Source of the DNA: Nageia nagi
Taxonomy: Eukaryota; Pinophyta
Assembly (NCBI GenBank): GCA_050084985.1
Contig: JBITNC010000001.1
Span: 83,452,001 to 83,516,000, forward strand
Direction: 5' to 3'
Length of the DNA: 64,000 nucleotides
Shown here: piece after piece, positions 45,063-57,870 of the stretch
Layout: every line of letters begins with the position of its first letter
Position numbering within the stretch: the stretch's first letter is position 1
The notes under the pieces: generated by a model
What the model was told of the DNA's origin: nothing
Databases searched by the model: none
What the model saw: the letters and a program-made list of their open reading frames with translations, nothing else
Program-made: the position numbers and the translations under genes

Positions 45063-46452
45063 CTATAGAAATAAAGTATTGTGTATAGAAAATAATTTGT
45101 TAATACATATAAAATAATTCAACTCACACTTCACATGATCAAATAAAGTATAATTTAAGTCAATAAATGCATGTATGGAGAGACATTCATGTTTTATAAA
45201 ATATCAAAAAGCCATCCAAAATTGCATCTAAAAAATGTACCTTTGAGTCATCAAATAAAGAAATATTTTCACAAGTTCTTTATTAAATTTTGATCTATCA
45301 TATCAAATTATTATTTTTCATATTTATAACATATCATAAAAACCAATCATGATTTTGAAGTTAACTAGTATTTTTTCATAAATTTCCATAATTCTAAAAT
45401 ATTTGACCCTTAAAAGTTGTAAAAATATTCAAGTTTTCAAATATAGAAAATCATATCTAAAATTTATGAAACCTTCTTCCTAGTAGCTTTGTAAAATATA
45501 TAATTAGGTAGAAAATATGGATTTCAAATTACTTATCATCTTGAGAAAAAAATGACAAATGAAAAATAACTTTTCAATATTACCCTTTAGTAAAGTTATC
45601 TTTTACAAAAAATCAATCAAAGTTGCATTAGTTTTTTTTTTTTTTTTTAAGTTAATCAAATAACCTTTATCTTATATTATTTACTTCTTGCATTTAGAAT
45701 TTCATTGTTTTAATCATGTGCATCTTTCCATTCACAAAAAGGATATCACTATTTCTTCTTATTGCTCATCAAATTTAGCTTTCATGTAATTTTGAAAATT
45801 ACTAAAAATTGTTAAGTTCATGTTAAGAATGAATTTTAATCATTTATGAATATCCAATTTTTTGCATTTCAACCATTGTATCATGTCAAGTCATTATATT
45901 TTTCACCTACATCTGAATCATTTATCTAGTTTTGCATATGTGTCTAATTCATTTTACCATCATTATCCATTTTATTAGGTTCATTTATCGAATCTAATTC
46001 ATATATTTTTATCCTTATTTTTGGGTTCATTATTTGAATCTATTTTTTCATTTTGGTGTTATTATTTTGTTATTTTACATCATCATAAATGTCATCACCA
46101 AGTTATCAAAATTAAAATCTCAAAAAATTAAAATCAAAGCATCCATATCATCATAGCATATTGTATCTAAATCCATAACACCATCTAATCATGATAATAA
46201 ATATTATTATAATTTATAGATCTATCCAATGCATAAGATCCTATAAATATCAAATATCAAAATCACATCATAAACATATAACATATCATTGATATCATCA
46301 TCTATATTATCTATCATACGTACTAATAAATCATCATACATAACATAAAATCAATCATCACCATATATCATATCATATATCAAAAAATAATTAATGTACA
46401 TCTGGTCATTTAGGGACCAAAAATAATTTAAATAACATGTTAATATATAAAC
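45063..46452 (-). other. Proposed intron of the decayed gene
   Basis: 1390 bp of AT-rich, stop-filled sequence between a donor (AAG then GTTTAT, 46452) and an acceptor (TTTCTATAG). The intron is phase 0 and joins two open segments in frame. It contains a T/A run at 45632-45649 and no other feature. Without transcript evidence it remains a model. Confidence 0.5.
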
Positions 46453-46539
46453 CTTATCAGCCTCTCTAGCTAGGGTCATGTAAGTTCCTTTATCTAGAAT
46501 CCTAAGATCCCTACTACTTAAGAGTCCTTGATCTTCCAT
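46453..46539 (-). pseudogene. Unidentified decayed gene, first exon
   Basis: 29 codons, MEDQGLLSSRDLRILDKGTY then MTLAREADK, ending exactly at a possible splice donor. The start is the first ATG of an open stretch that otherwise runs on into intron-like sequence. Nothing upstream (46540-46800) looks like a promoter or further exon. Confidence 0.5.
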
Positions 46540-46809
46540 CCCTAGCCCTTTTACCTAACAATGTGAGAGTTTGAATAAAATTAGATGAAGAGCTTACACT
46601 TACATGTTTCCTAAGTGATCAAAATTGCCTTAAGAATCCACCCTTGAAATATGATGATATGTAAGTGCTCATATTTTTCATCAAACCCTATAAAGGAATA
46701 TGTGATGCTTTGTATCTAATTAGGGGGAGTGGTTCTAGTTGACTTTGGATATAACTAGGAAATTCCATCAACCATATCTCAATGATCCCTTGATAGTAAT
46801 CTATCTCAA

Positions 46810-47410
46810 CATACATGTTTCTAATTATTGAAGGGGATGTTAAGGAACCTGCCCCTCTACCATCTTCAACCTATAACTCTTTCTATCAATTTATTGGTAA
46901 TAATGATCCTACTCCACTTTGTACCTTAATATTTCATCATATAGGAGTTGGTTCCCCTATAGAATTTTTATCAAATAGTCAATATGGGCCTACATGGAGG
47001 CAACCTACATCATACACCCACTAACATGTGTCTCATACTAAGTCATAAGTCTTTGAATCCCATACCTCTCTTATTGATACTAGTCCCACTCAAAAAGGAT
47101 CTCATCAAGCTCTCCTTAGAGCTAGTATATAGTGTGTACATTTGGGTGGGGGACTCCATCCCAATCCCCATCACCATATCTACCCACATACTCTCTATTT
47201 CTACCCATATCACCATAAATTCTCCATTAATGTCTCTATTGATATCCATAGTCATGTTCTTAGTTCCCTTAACCCTTACCTATGAATCCTTGATACCTAA
47301 TTTTGCTTCCCTTGATGGTCCCAATCATGCCTTTTTTTCCCAATCATGCCTTATTTTTCCTCTATTGTACCCTCCATCTAACCCTATCATTTTACTTCTC
47401 ATTTAACTAA
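46810..47410 (+). pseudogene. Gag-like N-terminal remnant, low-complexity
   Basis: One frame (46815-47024) reads GDVKEPAPLPSSTYNSFYQF, IGNNDPTPL, GVGSPIEFLSNSQYGPTWRQ, a proline/serine/glutamine-rich composition typical of the start of plant Ty3 gag proteins. A second frame from 46984 is an overlapping proline-rich continuation. No capsid domain follows, and 47411-48060 holds no feature. Assignment is tentative. Confidence 0.4.
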
Positions 47411-48059
47411 GTGGTAGACTATATAGTCATGCCTACATGATCATCATATACAATCTAAATGCATATCTCATTCATAGGGCTCAACTCTACATACTAAGGC
47501 TCTAGTAGGTTCTCCTTGGAATGAAATCATATATACATGAATGGGGAGTGGGGAACATATTTACTAATCCCAAAATAATGATTCACCCATCCATACTAGA
47601 ATTCATCACTAAAATTTAAGCAACATCCATTAAGCCATCATCCTTGTAAAATCATTGATAGATTTGCAACATGTATGTCACACTAAGGCAATATCAAATA
47701 TGGGTACCATTTGATTTGAAATAGCATTATTTTAAGTATTTCCTTATAGTATTCTAAGCCTTAAATCATATCAATATCATGGTTCATGAATATATCTTGT
47801 CACTACCTTGATATGCTAGTAAGGAACTCAAGTGTCCTTGTAAACCTTATGTATGGAAATCCAATGGGATGCATAATAGTAATGTGCTCATAAGTCTACA
47901 CATATAATGTAATTATCACATTAATCCCAATCCTTTGTACCCTTATCTAGGTAAAAAGATCCATATAGAACTGAGCTAATAAGGTAGGTTCCACTAGAAT
48001 AAAAAAGGGCATTTAAGGCAAGTAATTTGAGGTACTTTATGGATGACAGTTTTTAACCA

Positions 48060-48987
48060 TACCAATTTTTATTTTAAGTGGTAATTTTTAGGGGTAAGTT
48101 TATAAATACCCCCCAAAATATTAATGAGGTAGAGAAAACATGTTCCTTATTCAAAGAAATAAAATGAAAAAGCATGCAAGGGGAGCTTAGGCACACTTGG
48201 AATGTTCTCATCATTTCTAGTTTTTCAAGTTGATGGGGTTAGAGGAAGAGAGGAGCATTTGAGATTATAATAGGAGAGGAGGAAACACTAGAGAGGAGAT
48301 AAGGTGAGATGAGGGGGGATGCAAAAAGATAAGGTGGTATTAGGTATTTTATTTTATGATATTATATTATTTATTTTTGAGCTTGTATTCTTTTGCATTT
48401 TGAATATCTATATTTTGTATTTATCTACATTCTTTTAGAAAATCCATGAATCATGTAATCATTACAAATTATGAAATTATATTTTTATCATACATCTTAT
48501 CAAAAAAATTCTAGGTCATGTTAATCTTTCATATGTTTCATGTGTCTATGGGCCTGTAATTTTTAAAAAATCTATTTTTTGTATCATGCAATCATTACCA
48601 ACTCTAAAAATTTAATTATGTCATGAATCCTATCAAATAAGTATCGAGTTTTATATTATTCTTCCACATTTTTCATGTGTATATAGGGCTTTAATTTTTT
48701 TTAAAAATAATTTTTTTATATTATGTAATCATTATAGAATATGAAACTATATTTGCATTATGCATTTTGTTAAACAAATCCTACATCTTATATATCAGGA
48801 CAGTCACAACCACAACACCCTATTTACAAGCACCAAGTAGTCACATGTAGACATCTAATTTAGGGTGTATGTATATTTTGGTAATGAAGTTCAAAGCTTC
48901 CTTAATATAGCTTGCATGAAACATAACATTCAATTTACAAATACCAAGTAAAAACTTCCACACACCCAATTTAGGGTTTATAGGTAT
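48060..48987 (+). repeat. Repeat X copy 2 (inverted relative to copy 1)
   Basis: Matches the reverse complement of 21271-22680. Starts near a TATA-like TATAAATA (48101-48108), followed by a purine-rich stretch (48240-48320, AGGAGAGGAGGAAAC, GGTGAGATGAGG), AT-rich DNA with three diverged repeats (ATCATGTAATCATTACA.A near 48450, 48590, 48730), and about 1.8 antisense units of the PPR-like array (48795-48987). It ends directly at LTR-A2. Confidence 0.65.
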
Positions 48988-49715
48988 TGTTAACACCTAA
49001 GAAGGAATTTTAATTTAATTAAAATACCCTTTTAGGTATTTGAAATAATTTATTTAATTTATTAAATAAATTCCCTTTTTCATGTGTACTCTCATCTACC
49101 TTTATATTTTAAGGTAATAGGTTAGGTCGACATCATAATAAGCCTAAGGAGGAGCCTTAACACTAGACATGTTTCCTATAAAGATGAAAGGGGTTATGCA
49201 TGATCAAAGATATGACATGACATGATATAATATTGAATCCTTGATAGGTGGTAATATACTTGTATCAATATTGATCAGTGTTTCTTAATGCCAACTATCA
49301 TCTCTAGATTTTATTATACTCTAAGCTCTACATTCCTATGATCTTTCATCCCTTTGTGAGTGAGATTTTGTGCATTGAAAATAGGATGATGACATCAGTC
49401 CAAAGTGCAAAGTATTTTGGAATGATAATTGAGTGATGTTTTTGGGTTTCTAGTTCTTACATTGGGTTGAGGTAAGATTCATAGCTCTATATTTTGGGAA
49501 AGCTCATCACTCATCCTCTTTCAATCGAATTTTTCCTTCGTTCATCATCATAGGTAAAGTACAAGTTTGTATCTTTTGTAAATCTAATTTTGATAGGTCA
49601 AGGTAAATTAGGTAATTATCATATTTTATGTTATCAATTTTCTATTATTTAATAGTTAAATAATGAATTTAATATTATATAAATAACCCTAATAATTATT
49701 TTTTTGAATATAACA
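48988..49715 (+). repeat. LTR-A2, 5' LTR of a second Tat-1-family element
   Basis: 728 bp, TGTTAACACC to ATATAACA, aligning with LTR-A1. TATA box TATAAAG at 49177-49183. It is followed after about 150 bp by a gag start, so it is a 5' LTR. No obvious tRNA-matching primer site follows. Confidence 0.87.
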
Positions 49716-49862
49716 ATTGATGAACTTGACTTCTTTTTGATACATTGTGTTATCTTTCACTAGTTGTACCAAAACCCTATGATTTTAGATAGGATTGATC
49801 ATGCATTTTAAGTGTTTTAGAAATGGAACATAATTAATTTCTTACCATGTTTAAAAGCTTTT

Positions 49863-50562
49863 ATGAGGCCACCAAATCTAATATCAAGACTATGCTATAT
49901 GAAAATGAAGAGAGAAGTGAAGCCTCTAACATTGGGGGTGATAGTTGATCCACCCATGTCTAGGGATTTGAATCTACTATGTGATGAGATTAATAATACT
50001 AGGGAACCTAATTTACAAGTGGAAAATATTTTTTACACATACAATGGTTATGGATATCATATGGTTCATATCAAGGCTTATAAAATGAAGTTCGAATTGA
50101 AATTTGGGATGAATGATAATTTGATGGATAACTACCTCCCTACTACATTAAAAGGTGATGCACTTAATTAGTACTTCTCTTTACCTACTAATTCCATAAA
50201 TTCCTATGTAGAACTTATCTAAGAATTTTATATCCATTTCAAATATCATACTTCTAGACAAATGATAGTTTCATATTTAGTTACTGCTATCCAAGGTGTA
50301 AATGGGCAATTCAATAAATTTCCCAAAGGTTTCAAAAGATACGAAGCATGATTCTTAAACCCTTACTATAATATCATGTCACATAAATGTTTTTCTATAA
50401 TATCCATCCTAAATTAAAGTTCATAGTCCTAGATTATGTGCCACTACCCTTTACCAATATTATGCATAGGTTTTCCCAAAATAATAAGTGCTTAGTTGAT
50501 ATGGATGATTTGAAATATGGAAACCCTAGGAAGGTGACTAAGGGAGGTAAACATATTATATA
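49863..50562 (+). pseudogene. gag: Gag of the LTR-A2 element, truncated by Tat-B3
   Basis: Starts MRPPNLISRL, open to 50171 with NIFYTYNGYGYHMVHIKAYK and LPTTLKGDALN. After a stop it continues YFSLPTNSINSYVELI, a typical capsid segment, then 50387-50560 with HPKLKFIVLDYVPLPFTNI. It stops where LTR-B3 begins at 50563. The overlapping part matches Tat-1 gag at 9458-9810. Confidence 0.8.
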
Positions 50563-51296
50563 TGTATAAAAATAATTTATTATTTATTTAATAAATAATA
50601 TTTAGACTCATAAAATGATTAATTTAAAATAATATATAAATCAAGATAAAGTGCTATTATATTGCAATACCATATGTTAGGACCAATGCAATATCATATA
50701 CCATGGGTTATATTTTAAATTATATTGAATATATAAAAGATTATTTTTAATTAAATGTGTTAGATTTAACTCAATTTTTGTTCCATGTAGATTATAAATA
50801 TGGGAGGTGAAGGTTAACATCCCTATCAGATCTCTTTGATAGGTGGTTATCCCAAACATTAAACTTATGGTGTCTCTTAATGCCACCTATCTTGAGAAAT
50901 TCGTTATACTCTCCAAGATTTGTTATCACTCCTTTGCACATGATAAAAAACATCAAATTCCACATAACCAATGGTATACTATTTCCATGTAGCTAGCAGT
51001 ATGCACCCTTTAGATCAGGATGTCCAAATTTTAAGGAATGACTCATGGATCCATTCTATAGAATAGTTATTACAAGCTCATCTGAAGTTTGATCATAATC
51101 CTTAAAAGATTCATTATTTTTATTATTTGAGGATTTTACATAAACTAGCTACTTACCTCACTCTATATCAAGTTTATATATTTCATGTATATTTATTGTA
51201 TATCTGATATAGAGCTTATCATTGTATAAATCATTGTATTCATAGATCATTTATTTATTTATGAATTTATTCATTAATAATAGATTTTTGGTACCA
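50563..51296 (+). repeat. LTR-B3, 5' LTR of Tat-B3
   Basis: 734 bp, TGTATAAAAATAATTT to TTGGTACCA, a diverged relative of LTR-B1/B2. Shared landmarks are TTATTATTTATTTAATAAAT, TGCAATACCATATGTTAG, TATAAATA at 50793-50800, CTTTGATAGGTGGTT and TTTCATGTATATTTATT. A minus-strand open stretch (50677-50886) is incidental. Confidence 0.82.
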
Positions 51297-51464
51297 TATT
51301 TTGGTGAATCCAACATTCTTACACACCTAGGTATTTACCTGTGGTATGCTTTTTGAAAATTCATGAATCTATTTTCTGTACTATTCATCCCTCTACCTAA
51401 ATCTCTTGGAATAGTAACTAGAGAAAATGATAAAACTAGGGTTTATTCTTCCTAAGTTTCAAAA

Positions 51465-53215
51465 ATGGATTCAAACATAGAATAACCTAAGGTATTTAAA
51501 GGGAAGGTTAATTGAAATGATATCTAAAGAAGTGTTAGGCATAACCCTAACTTACCTCTATAAGAACCTCACCCTAATAACCTAGATATTTGTAGTGATT
51601 CTGAATCTACAAGTTCTAGCAAGAAAATAGATATTATTAGTAAGATTCCTCATATATTTGATATAAATAATAATCATTATAAATTTGATAATATAACCTT
51701 GAATATTCATGATGATACTTCCAATATTTGTGTTGAAATTAAAGAATTAGATAGAATTCCTAATCTTGCTAGATCTATACAAGAATTGCTATCTACTAGA
51801 GAAAGGTTGGAATATTTTCTTACTCATAATGATAAAAATGTTATTAATATTCTAACAAATTATGATATATTATAAGAAAAATCTATAGATACATAATCAT
51901 TGGATACTTTATTTTCTTATGATCATGTAGGTTCAATGAGATGGAGGGTTTCTACTATCAATATGGATACCACTAACGATATGTCATCTTGTGAACATAC
52001 CACCATCAACATGATTTACATTGAAATAGAACTTGATATTGAGGAAAATTATGATATTTCAAAACCCTCAAGCAAAGTAGCTATTGAGAATGATGGAGAG
52101 AAAATTGAAGATGAACATTATGACTACTTGATTCTCAATCCTAATAACTTCAAAAAAGGTATGCTTCCTAAAGGTAAGGATATTATACAAGATGATGATC
52201 GTGATGCTCATCGTCTAGTACAAATTACAAATATTATTAATGAATCCTATAAGAAACATCCTAATAAAAAATTAGAATATCATAATGTTAAAATTGATTT
52301 CTCTCATAATATTTAGGACACTATCCCCTTTCATTTGGAGCATTATACACAATAACTAGAGTTTATGATGAAATTACTTGATAAAGTGGAACATAAATGA
52401 GTAAATAGAATTGGCCCTTTTCTTGTGCTTATATAGAAAAAACCTAGAAATTAAAAGGTTCCACCTCAAACCTCTCCACCACCCCAAATAGATAATATAT
52501 GTGTGGTTTCAAATCCAACTAAGAAAAGGATAAAAAAACTAGAAAAACAATTGCTTAATAATGATACTGATGATTTCTTATTTTTCTTAAAATGTCCTTT
52601 GATTGATAGAATTATTTCTAAAGTGCTCAATGGGATAAATATTATTAAATTTACAAAATTTGATGGTTTGTAAGATCCTAGGATGCATGTTAGAAAATTT
52701 CAAGAAGAAGCTATGGAATATATGCATGATAGAGATTTGCTTTCTAGATTATTTTCACATAGTTTGAAAGATGATGCATTGAAATGGTACTTTCTTATTT
52801 GTAAAAAATGTATTAATAGATATGAGGATATTATTTATCAATTTTTGTATAAATTTAAATACAATATCACTAAAAAAGGTTCACTTTAGAGATTTATGTA
52901 ACATTAATCAATTACCTAACCAATCTTTGGCTAATTTTGTAAAAAATAGAAATAAGGTACCAACAAGATTATAATTCCTAAACAAGATTTGAAAGATACA
53001 TTAGCTAATGCATTATTTTCTATGTATAAATTATTGGTTATCTCTAATCATGATATGATATTAGGAGAAATGATATATGTTTTGTTTAAAAAAGAGGCTT
53101 GTATTAAAAAACTATATGCTATGTGTAGTAACAAACCTCAAACATATGATAACAAGGTAAATACTCCTAAAATAAATAAGAAATTTGAAGTGAATAATAA
53201 TATATAACAACATAA
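51465..53215 (+). pseudogene. gag: Tat-B3 gag
   Basis: Starts MDSNIE, with stop-broken acidic N-terminal half. Open 51900-52316 (138 codons, rich in D/E/N, containing NYDISKPSSKVAIENDGEKI). The capsid region 52683-52889 has FQEEAMEYMHDRDLLSRLFS and LKDDALKWYFLICKK, the classic plant Ty3 gag core. 52989-53207 continues with LANALFSMYKLLVISNHDMI. Several stops and a frameshift. Confidence 0.8.
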
Positions 53216-53960
53216 AACTTCAAAATATAACAAGAAAACCCCTTTAAAGAAATATAAACCTTAAGGAATTTATGAATTGATAAATATTGCTGATAATATT
53301 CTTAATGTATTGTTGAAAGAAGAACTTATTGAGTTTCCACCTAGTCTTGAACCTAAATTTCCTAATGGTGTGCCTAAACATTTTCGATATTAAGATCCTC
53401 CCTTACAAATAATAGCACAAGTTGGTGAAAGATCTTTCCATAGGGTTGTTGTAGATGATGGATCAACCATTAGTGTGGTCTCTTTAGAAATATTAAAAAA
53501 ACATATTTTACCTTTATCACATCTTAAGGAATCCACACTTATCATGTGAGCATTTAGTAAATAGTTATGCAATACTTTTGGTAGCATTATTTTACCCATA
53601 ATGGTAGGTTCCAAGATGATTCATTCATGCTTCCAAGTTATATAGGGATAAAAATAATATATTTTTCTACTTGTCAGACTATGGATTAGATAAATGGAGT
53701 GCATCCCTTCAACATTACATGGTTATGTAAAATATATTAAGGAGGGAGTTATGCATTGTATATAGATGAATGTGGAACTATTTAGCCATTGTAACCTAGA
53801 CTAGTTACCCAATGGCCCAATCCTTTATTCCACTCATATATTTCCTAAGATCATCCATATAAAACAAGATCCATTATACCTTGGTGCTATAATTAATGAG
53901 GAACCTTAAGTTTTAAAAATTGAACTAACTAATAAAGTAATTCCACCAAAAAATGAAGAA
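53216..53960 (+). pseudogene. pol: Tat-B3 aspartic protease and following linker
   Basis: KEELIEFPPSLEPKFPNGVP near 53325, then GERSFHRVVVDDGSTISVVS (about 53420-53480), where VVVDDGS is the protease motif (D.G). LEILKKHILPLSHLKESTL follows. A GVHPFNITWL segment (about 53700) corresponds to the linker before RT. The minus-strand open stretch here is a shadow. Confidence 0.75.
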
Positions 53961-55220
53961 ATATCCATAGATGTTATAAAATTTAATTATCAAATGATTA
54001 TATATGAGGAGCCTAAACAAGATAACCTTGTGGTAGCTTCCCCTATGTTTCAAGAAGAAATCTTTTGGAAGGAATGAGAAAAATATATATATCAAAAACT
54101 TAAACAAAACAACAACTCCTCTACAAGTGAACAAAGTTTGATTACTCAAATAGAGGAGGAAAATGAATTAAAAGAGGATCTTCATATTATAACTAAAATC
54201 AAAGCAAAGAGAAACCATAGATAACCATGATAATATCTCATGAATGGATGTCTACTTTAAAAATGCAAGCATCCACGAATATTCCATCTATCATATTATA
54301 TTTAATGTATTATCCTTACATGATGTATGTTATCTTTGAAAGTCTCCTTTGGCCATTAGTATGTTAGTACCTCTTGGTCCATCAGATAACCAAACCTATT
54401 TTATGTATATAGGTATTGATTTGCTAACCTACCAAACCCTTAAGGTATCTTTAGAGCAAGCTTTCTTAAGTAAAATTGATTACTTATCTAGTCCTTAATT
54501 TATCTAGTACTATTTTACCAAGTGAGAATGGTAGGGTTATGCCTTAGGTCAATATGAGCAAGGCATGATACATTTCATGAAAATAACCACCTAGGGAGAT
54601 AAAGATAAATGAGATATTAGTGTCAAGGACCATCAAGATATAACAACTATAACCCAAATTCATGAGATAAAATATGAGGGAGACTATGAGGATCATTCCT
54701 CCCCTCATGAGGATGTGCTTTGTGAAGCACCCTCTTTTTATGTCTAAGTGTTCTCTTTCTCTATTTCTATTTGAACAAATTAACATGGTTGGAATCTTCT
54801 TGATTTCTCCTTTTATTTTGATGATATTCATGTTGTGGATCAATATATTGTTGATTTCATATTTATTTCTATGACTGATATTACCACCCATGATAATTTT
54901 ATTTATCCTTGTAACCATACCAATCCCTATGAGGAAGAACCAAGTGAGGATACATATTGGTCATATGTTAACCATTAATGAGAGGATGGGTCCCATATTC
55001 TAGTTGAACAAGTCATTGAGATTGATTTAGGGGATGATCCTAAAACTCCTAAAATGGTTCAATTTGGTCAAGGGCTTGATGAAAAACAACTAAAATAGTG
55101 GAACATAGAGATTAAAAATAGAGTTAGTTTCTAGGTTTGGATACCATTATAGTTTTGCATCACTTGACCTTGAAGGTGAATACTAGACTAGTGAAATAAA
55201 AACCACATTGCATGCATCCT
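53961..55220 (+). pseudogene. Tat-B3 spacer between protease and RT
   Basis: Strongly decayed polyprotein spacer: acidic fragments such as EEIFWKE and NEEEDL-like pieces, then DDPKTPKMVQFGQGLDEKQL near 55035 just before RT. No recognisable domain; density of stops is high. Minus-strand stretches at 53925-54149 and 54544-54918 and a plus-strand one at 54674-54874 are not supported as genes. Confidence 0.5.
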
Positions 55221-55224
55221 ACAA

Positions 55225-55960
55225 AGGTATTATTAATCAAACTAGAGATTAAAAATATGTTCTATACTAAATTGATTAAGGCTATTACTTATCCTAAATA
55301 GGTCTCTAACCCTATCATAGTACCTAAGCTAGATGGGAGGATCAGAATATGTATGGATTTTAGAGATATTAATAAAGCTTTCCTTACGGATGACTTTTCA
55401 TTGCCCAATTTTAACACATTAATAGATAATACAATTGCTCATGAGATGTTTTCATTGGTGGATGATTTTTTCAGCTATAACCAAATGATTATTGTAGAGG
55501 AAGATAAGCACACAATGGACTTCACAAAACCATGGGGAATATATTGCTATAGAGTGACATTGTTTGGGTTCAAAAATACAATAACAACCTACTAGAGGGC
55601 TATGAACTACATCTTATAGAACTATATGCATGATACAGTCAAGGATTATGTGGATAACCTTATTGTCAAAACTAAAACATGTAAGTCTCACCTTTAGATG
55701 TTGTGTAAGATCTTATACTAATTATTGGAGTACAATGCTAGGCTCAATCCCAAGAAGTGTAATTTTGTGATGCTATTAAGAAAACTTTTGGGTTTTATTA
55801 TGACCAAGCAAGTCATTGAAGTTGATCTTAACAAGATATGTGTAATTAATGAAATGCCTCCACCTAAAAATTTAAAATAGTTGTAAAGCTTGTAAGGCAA
55901 GAATTAGGCAACCCCAAGATTTATAGCCCAACTATTAGATAAATTTCAACCATTAAATAA
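55225..55960 (+). pseudogene. pol: Tat-B3 reverse transcriptase
   Basis: IIVPKLDGRIRICMDFRDIN, KAFLTDDFSLPNFNTLIDN, FSLVDDFFSYNQMIIVEEDK (55353-55595 open), YCYRVTLFGFKN, then KDYVDNLIVKTK, where the catalytic YVDD is YVDN (55647-55658). LNPKKCNFVM and LLGFIMTKQVIEVDL follow. Loss of the second catalytic Asp adds to the stops. Confidence 0.9.
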
Positions 55961-56450
55961 ATTGCTCAAGGAGAATATAAAGTGTGCATGGGATTCAGAA
56001 TGTCAAGAGGTCTTTGATGACATTAAAATGTATCTTTTGTATCCTCCTATCTTGATCCCTCCTAGAGTGGGAGTACCTTTTCATCTATACATTTATATCA
56101 CTAACTTTTATTTAGGATTAATGATGGCCTAGCATGATGAAAAAAAGTGAATGAAAAAAAGTGAAAGCAAGCTATATATTACCTGAATCATACTCTAGTA
56201 GTTTATGATACTAGGTATTTCCATCTTGAGAAATTATGCCTAGTGGTGATGTTTGTAGCTTAGAATATTAGACACTATATGCTTAGCCATAAAATGTATA
56301 TCATTTCTAATATGGATCCACATAAATACATAATGAATAAAATAGTTTGTACTGATAGAACGACTAAGTGGATTATGTTTTTCATAGAGCTTAAACATAA
56401 GTTTATAAATCATAAATTCATCAAGGGTCAAGTTATTGTAGACCGTTTAG
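55961..56450 (+). pseudogene. pol: Tat-B3 first RNase H
   Basis: LLKENIKCAWDSECQEVFDD, IKMYLLYPPILIPPRVGVPF, HLYIYITNFYLGLMMA (the RNase H start with its first catalytic position lost). Then the region leading to MYIISNMDPHKYIMNKIVCT (56279 onward) matches the 'DP.+YI..K' RNase H tail. Confidence 0.8.
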
Positions 56451-56554
56451 TAGAATCACCTCATAAAAATGGCATTCCTTTGCATATCAAGTTACCATAT
56501 AGCAACATGTTTAGTATCTTTGAGATTTATGAGGAGGTAGAACAAGAATATTTT

Positions 56555-56930
56555 GGTATAACTATATACTTTGATGGTTCATGTTATGAACAAGGGGGAG
56601 GGGTTTGGAAAATGTTAATAACTCCTTAATGTGTGCCCATGATCATGTCTTTAAAATTATACTTTAAGTGCATGAACAATAATATAGAATATAAAGCACT
56701 CATCCTTGTTCTAAAATTGGCAATAGAGATGTAATATGTACATCTCAAGATATATGGTGAATCATTACTCATTGTCAATTAGATTAAAGTAATCTATGCC
56801 TATAACCAACCTTACCTAAAGAAATATAAGGCCATAGTTGAGAAACTACTAGAATATTTTAAGGCATATGATATTGAGGCCACCTATAGATCATCTAATT
56901 GGTTTATGGATTCAATGGCTTCCTTGCGAT
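56555..56930 (+). pseudogene. pol: Tat-B3 second RNase H (archaeal-type, aRH)
   Basis: ITIYFDGSCYEQGGGVWKML (first D), LKLYFKCMNNNIEYKALILV (E), IYGESLLIVN (third position D to E), YKAIVEKLLEYFKAYDIEAT, NWFMDSMASL (last D). The complete order of RNase H catalytic positions is legible. This domain between RNase H and integrase defines the Tat group. Confidence 0.87.
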
Positions 56931-57264
56931 CCCTAATCTCACAACATCTATTTTGAAGAGTGATACATGTAGAGGTCATAAACTTATATTAATCTTCTTT
57001 GAAATCACCTTTATATCAGGAGTCTCAACCATAAGTTTATGTAAATGAGTTAAATGTAGCATCAAAGGAATTTTGGTACCACTAGTATAAAGATTATCTT
57101 AACTAAGGGACATTTCTTGCCATCATGTCTACAATTAAGAAGCACCAATTCCAACAAAAATATAAAAGTACACTATTCTAGGAGATGTAGTCTATAGGAG
57201 AGGGTATGATGGAATTGTTTTTCACATCTTAAAATGATAGGATCAATAGATAAAATGCACATAA

Positions 57265-57870
57265 GTCATGATAACACTTATGGGGGGAACTTTAATGGGT
57301 TTGCTATTGCTAAACACTTATTTAGTATGGGGTATTATTGGGGAGAAATGGAGAGAGATTGTCATGATTACATAAAAAAGTATGTAAAGTGTTAGCAACA
57401 TGCAAATTTGAAATACATAACCTCTCAAGCATTACAACTAATTTAGGCTATATGATTATTCTCTAGATGGGGTTTTGACTTAATTGGCCAATTTAATCTT
57501 CCCTCATTTAGAGGATATAATTTTTAATCACTACCATTGAGTATTTTATAAAGTGGGTATAGTCCATATCCATGGTATCTACTAAGGATCTCAATATTAT
57601 GGAGTTTATTAAGCATAACATTATCAATCAATTTCGCATACCTACATTGATCATTTTAGATAATGATTCAAATTTCAAGAATAAAGATATGCAAAGCTTG
57701 TGTTATTATTACAAGATGAAATATAGCTTTTCTACTTCTTACTATCAAGAGGATAATGGGCAAGCAAAAGCAACCAACAAGACTATAGTTTCCATCCTAA
57801 AGAAAATAGTTAGTATATATCACAAGGATTGGTACACTTAGATACTACTCAAATTATGAGCTTACAAAAC
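57265..57870 (+). pseudogene. pol: Tat-B3 integrase
   Basis: HHCC module with GFAIAKHLFSMGYYWGEMER, CHDYIKKYVKC. Core RWGFDLIGQF (first D). After a frame change, 57572-57841 is open: MVSTKDLNIMEFIKHNIINQ, LIILDNDSNFKNK (second D), STSYYQEDNGQAKATNKTI. The catalytic Glu of 'NGQAEATNK' is Lys, so the active site is lost. Confidence 0.85.

Noticed and set aside
49863-50171. 102-codon open stretch as a possible host gene
   Set aside because: It follows an LTR, continues through stops into a Ty3 gag capsid segment and matches Tat-1 gag, so it is retroelement gag.
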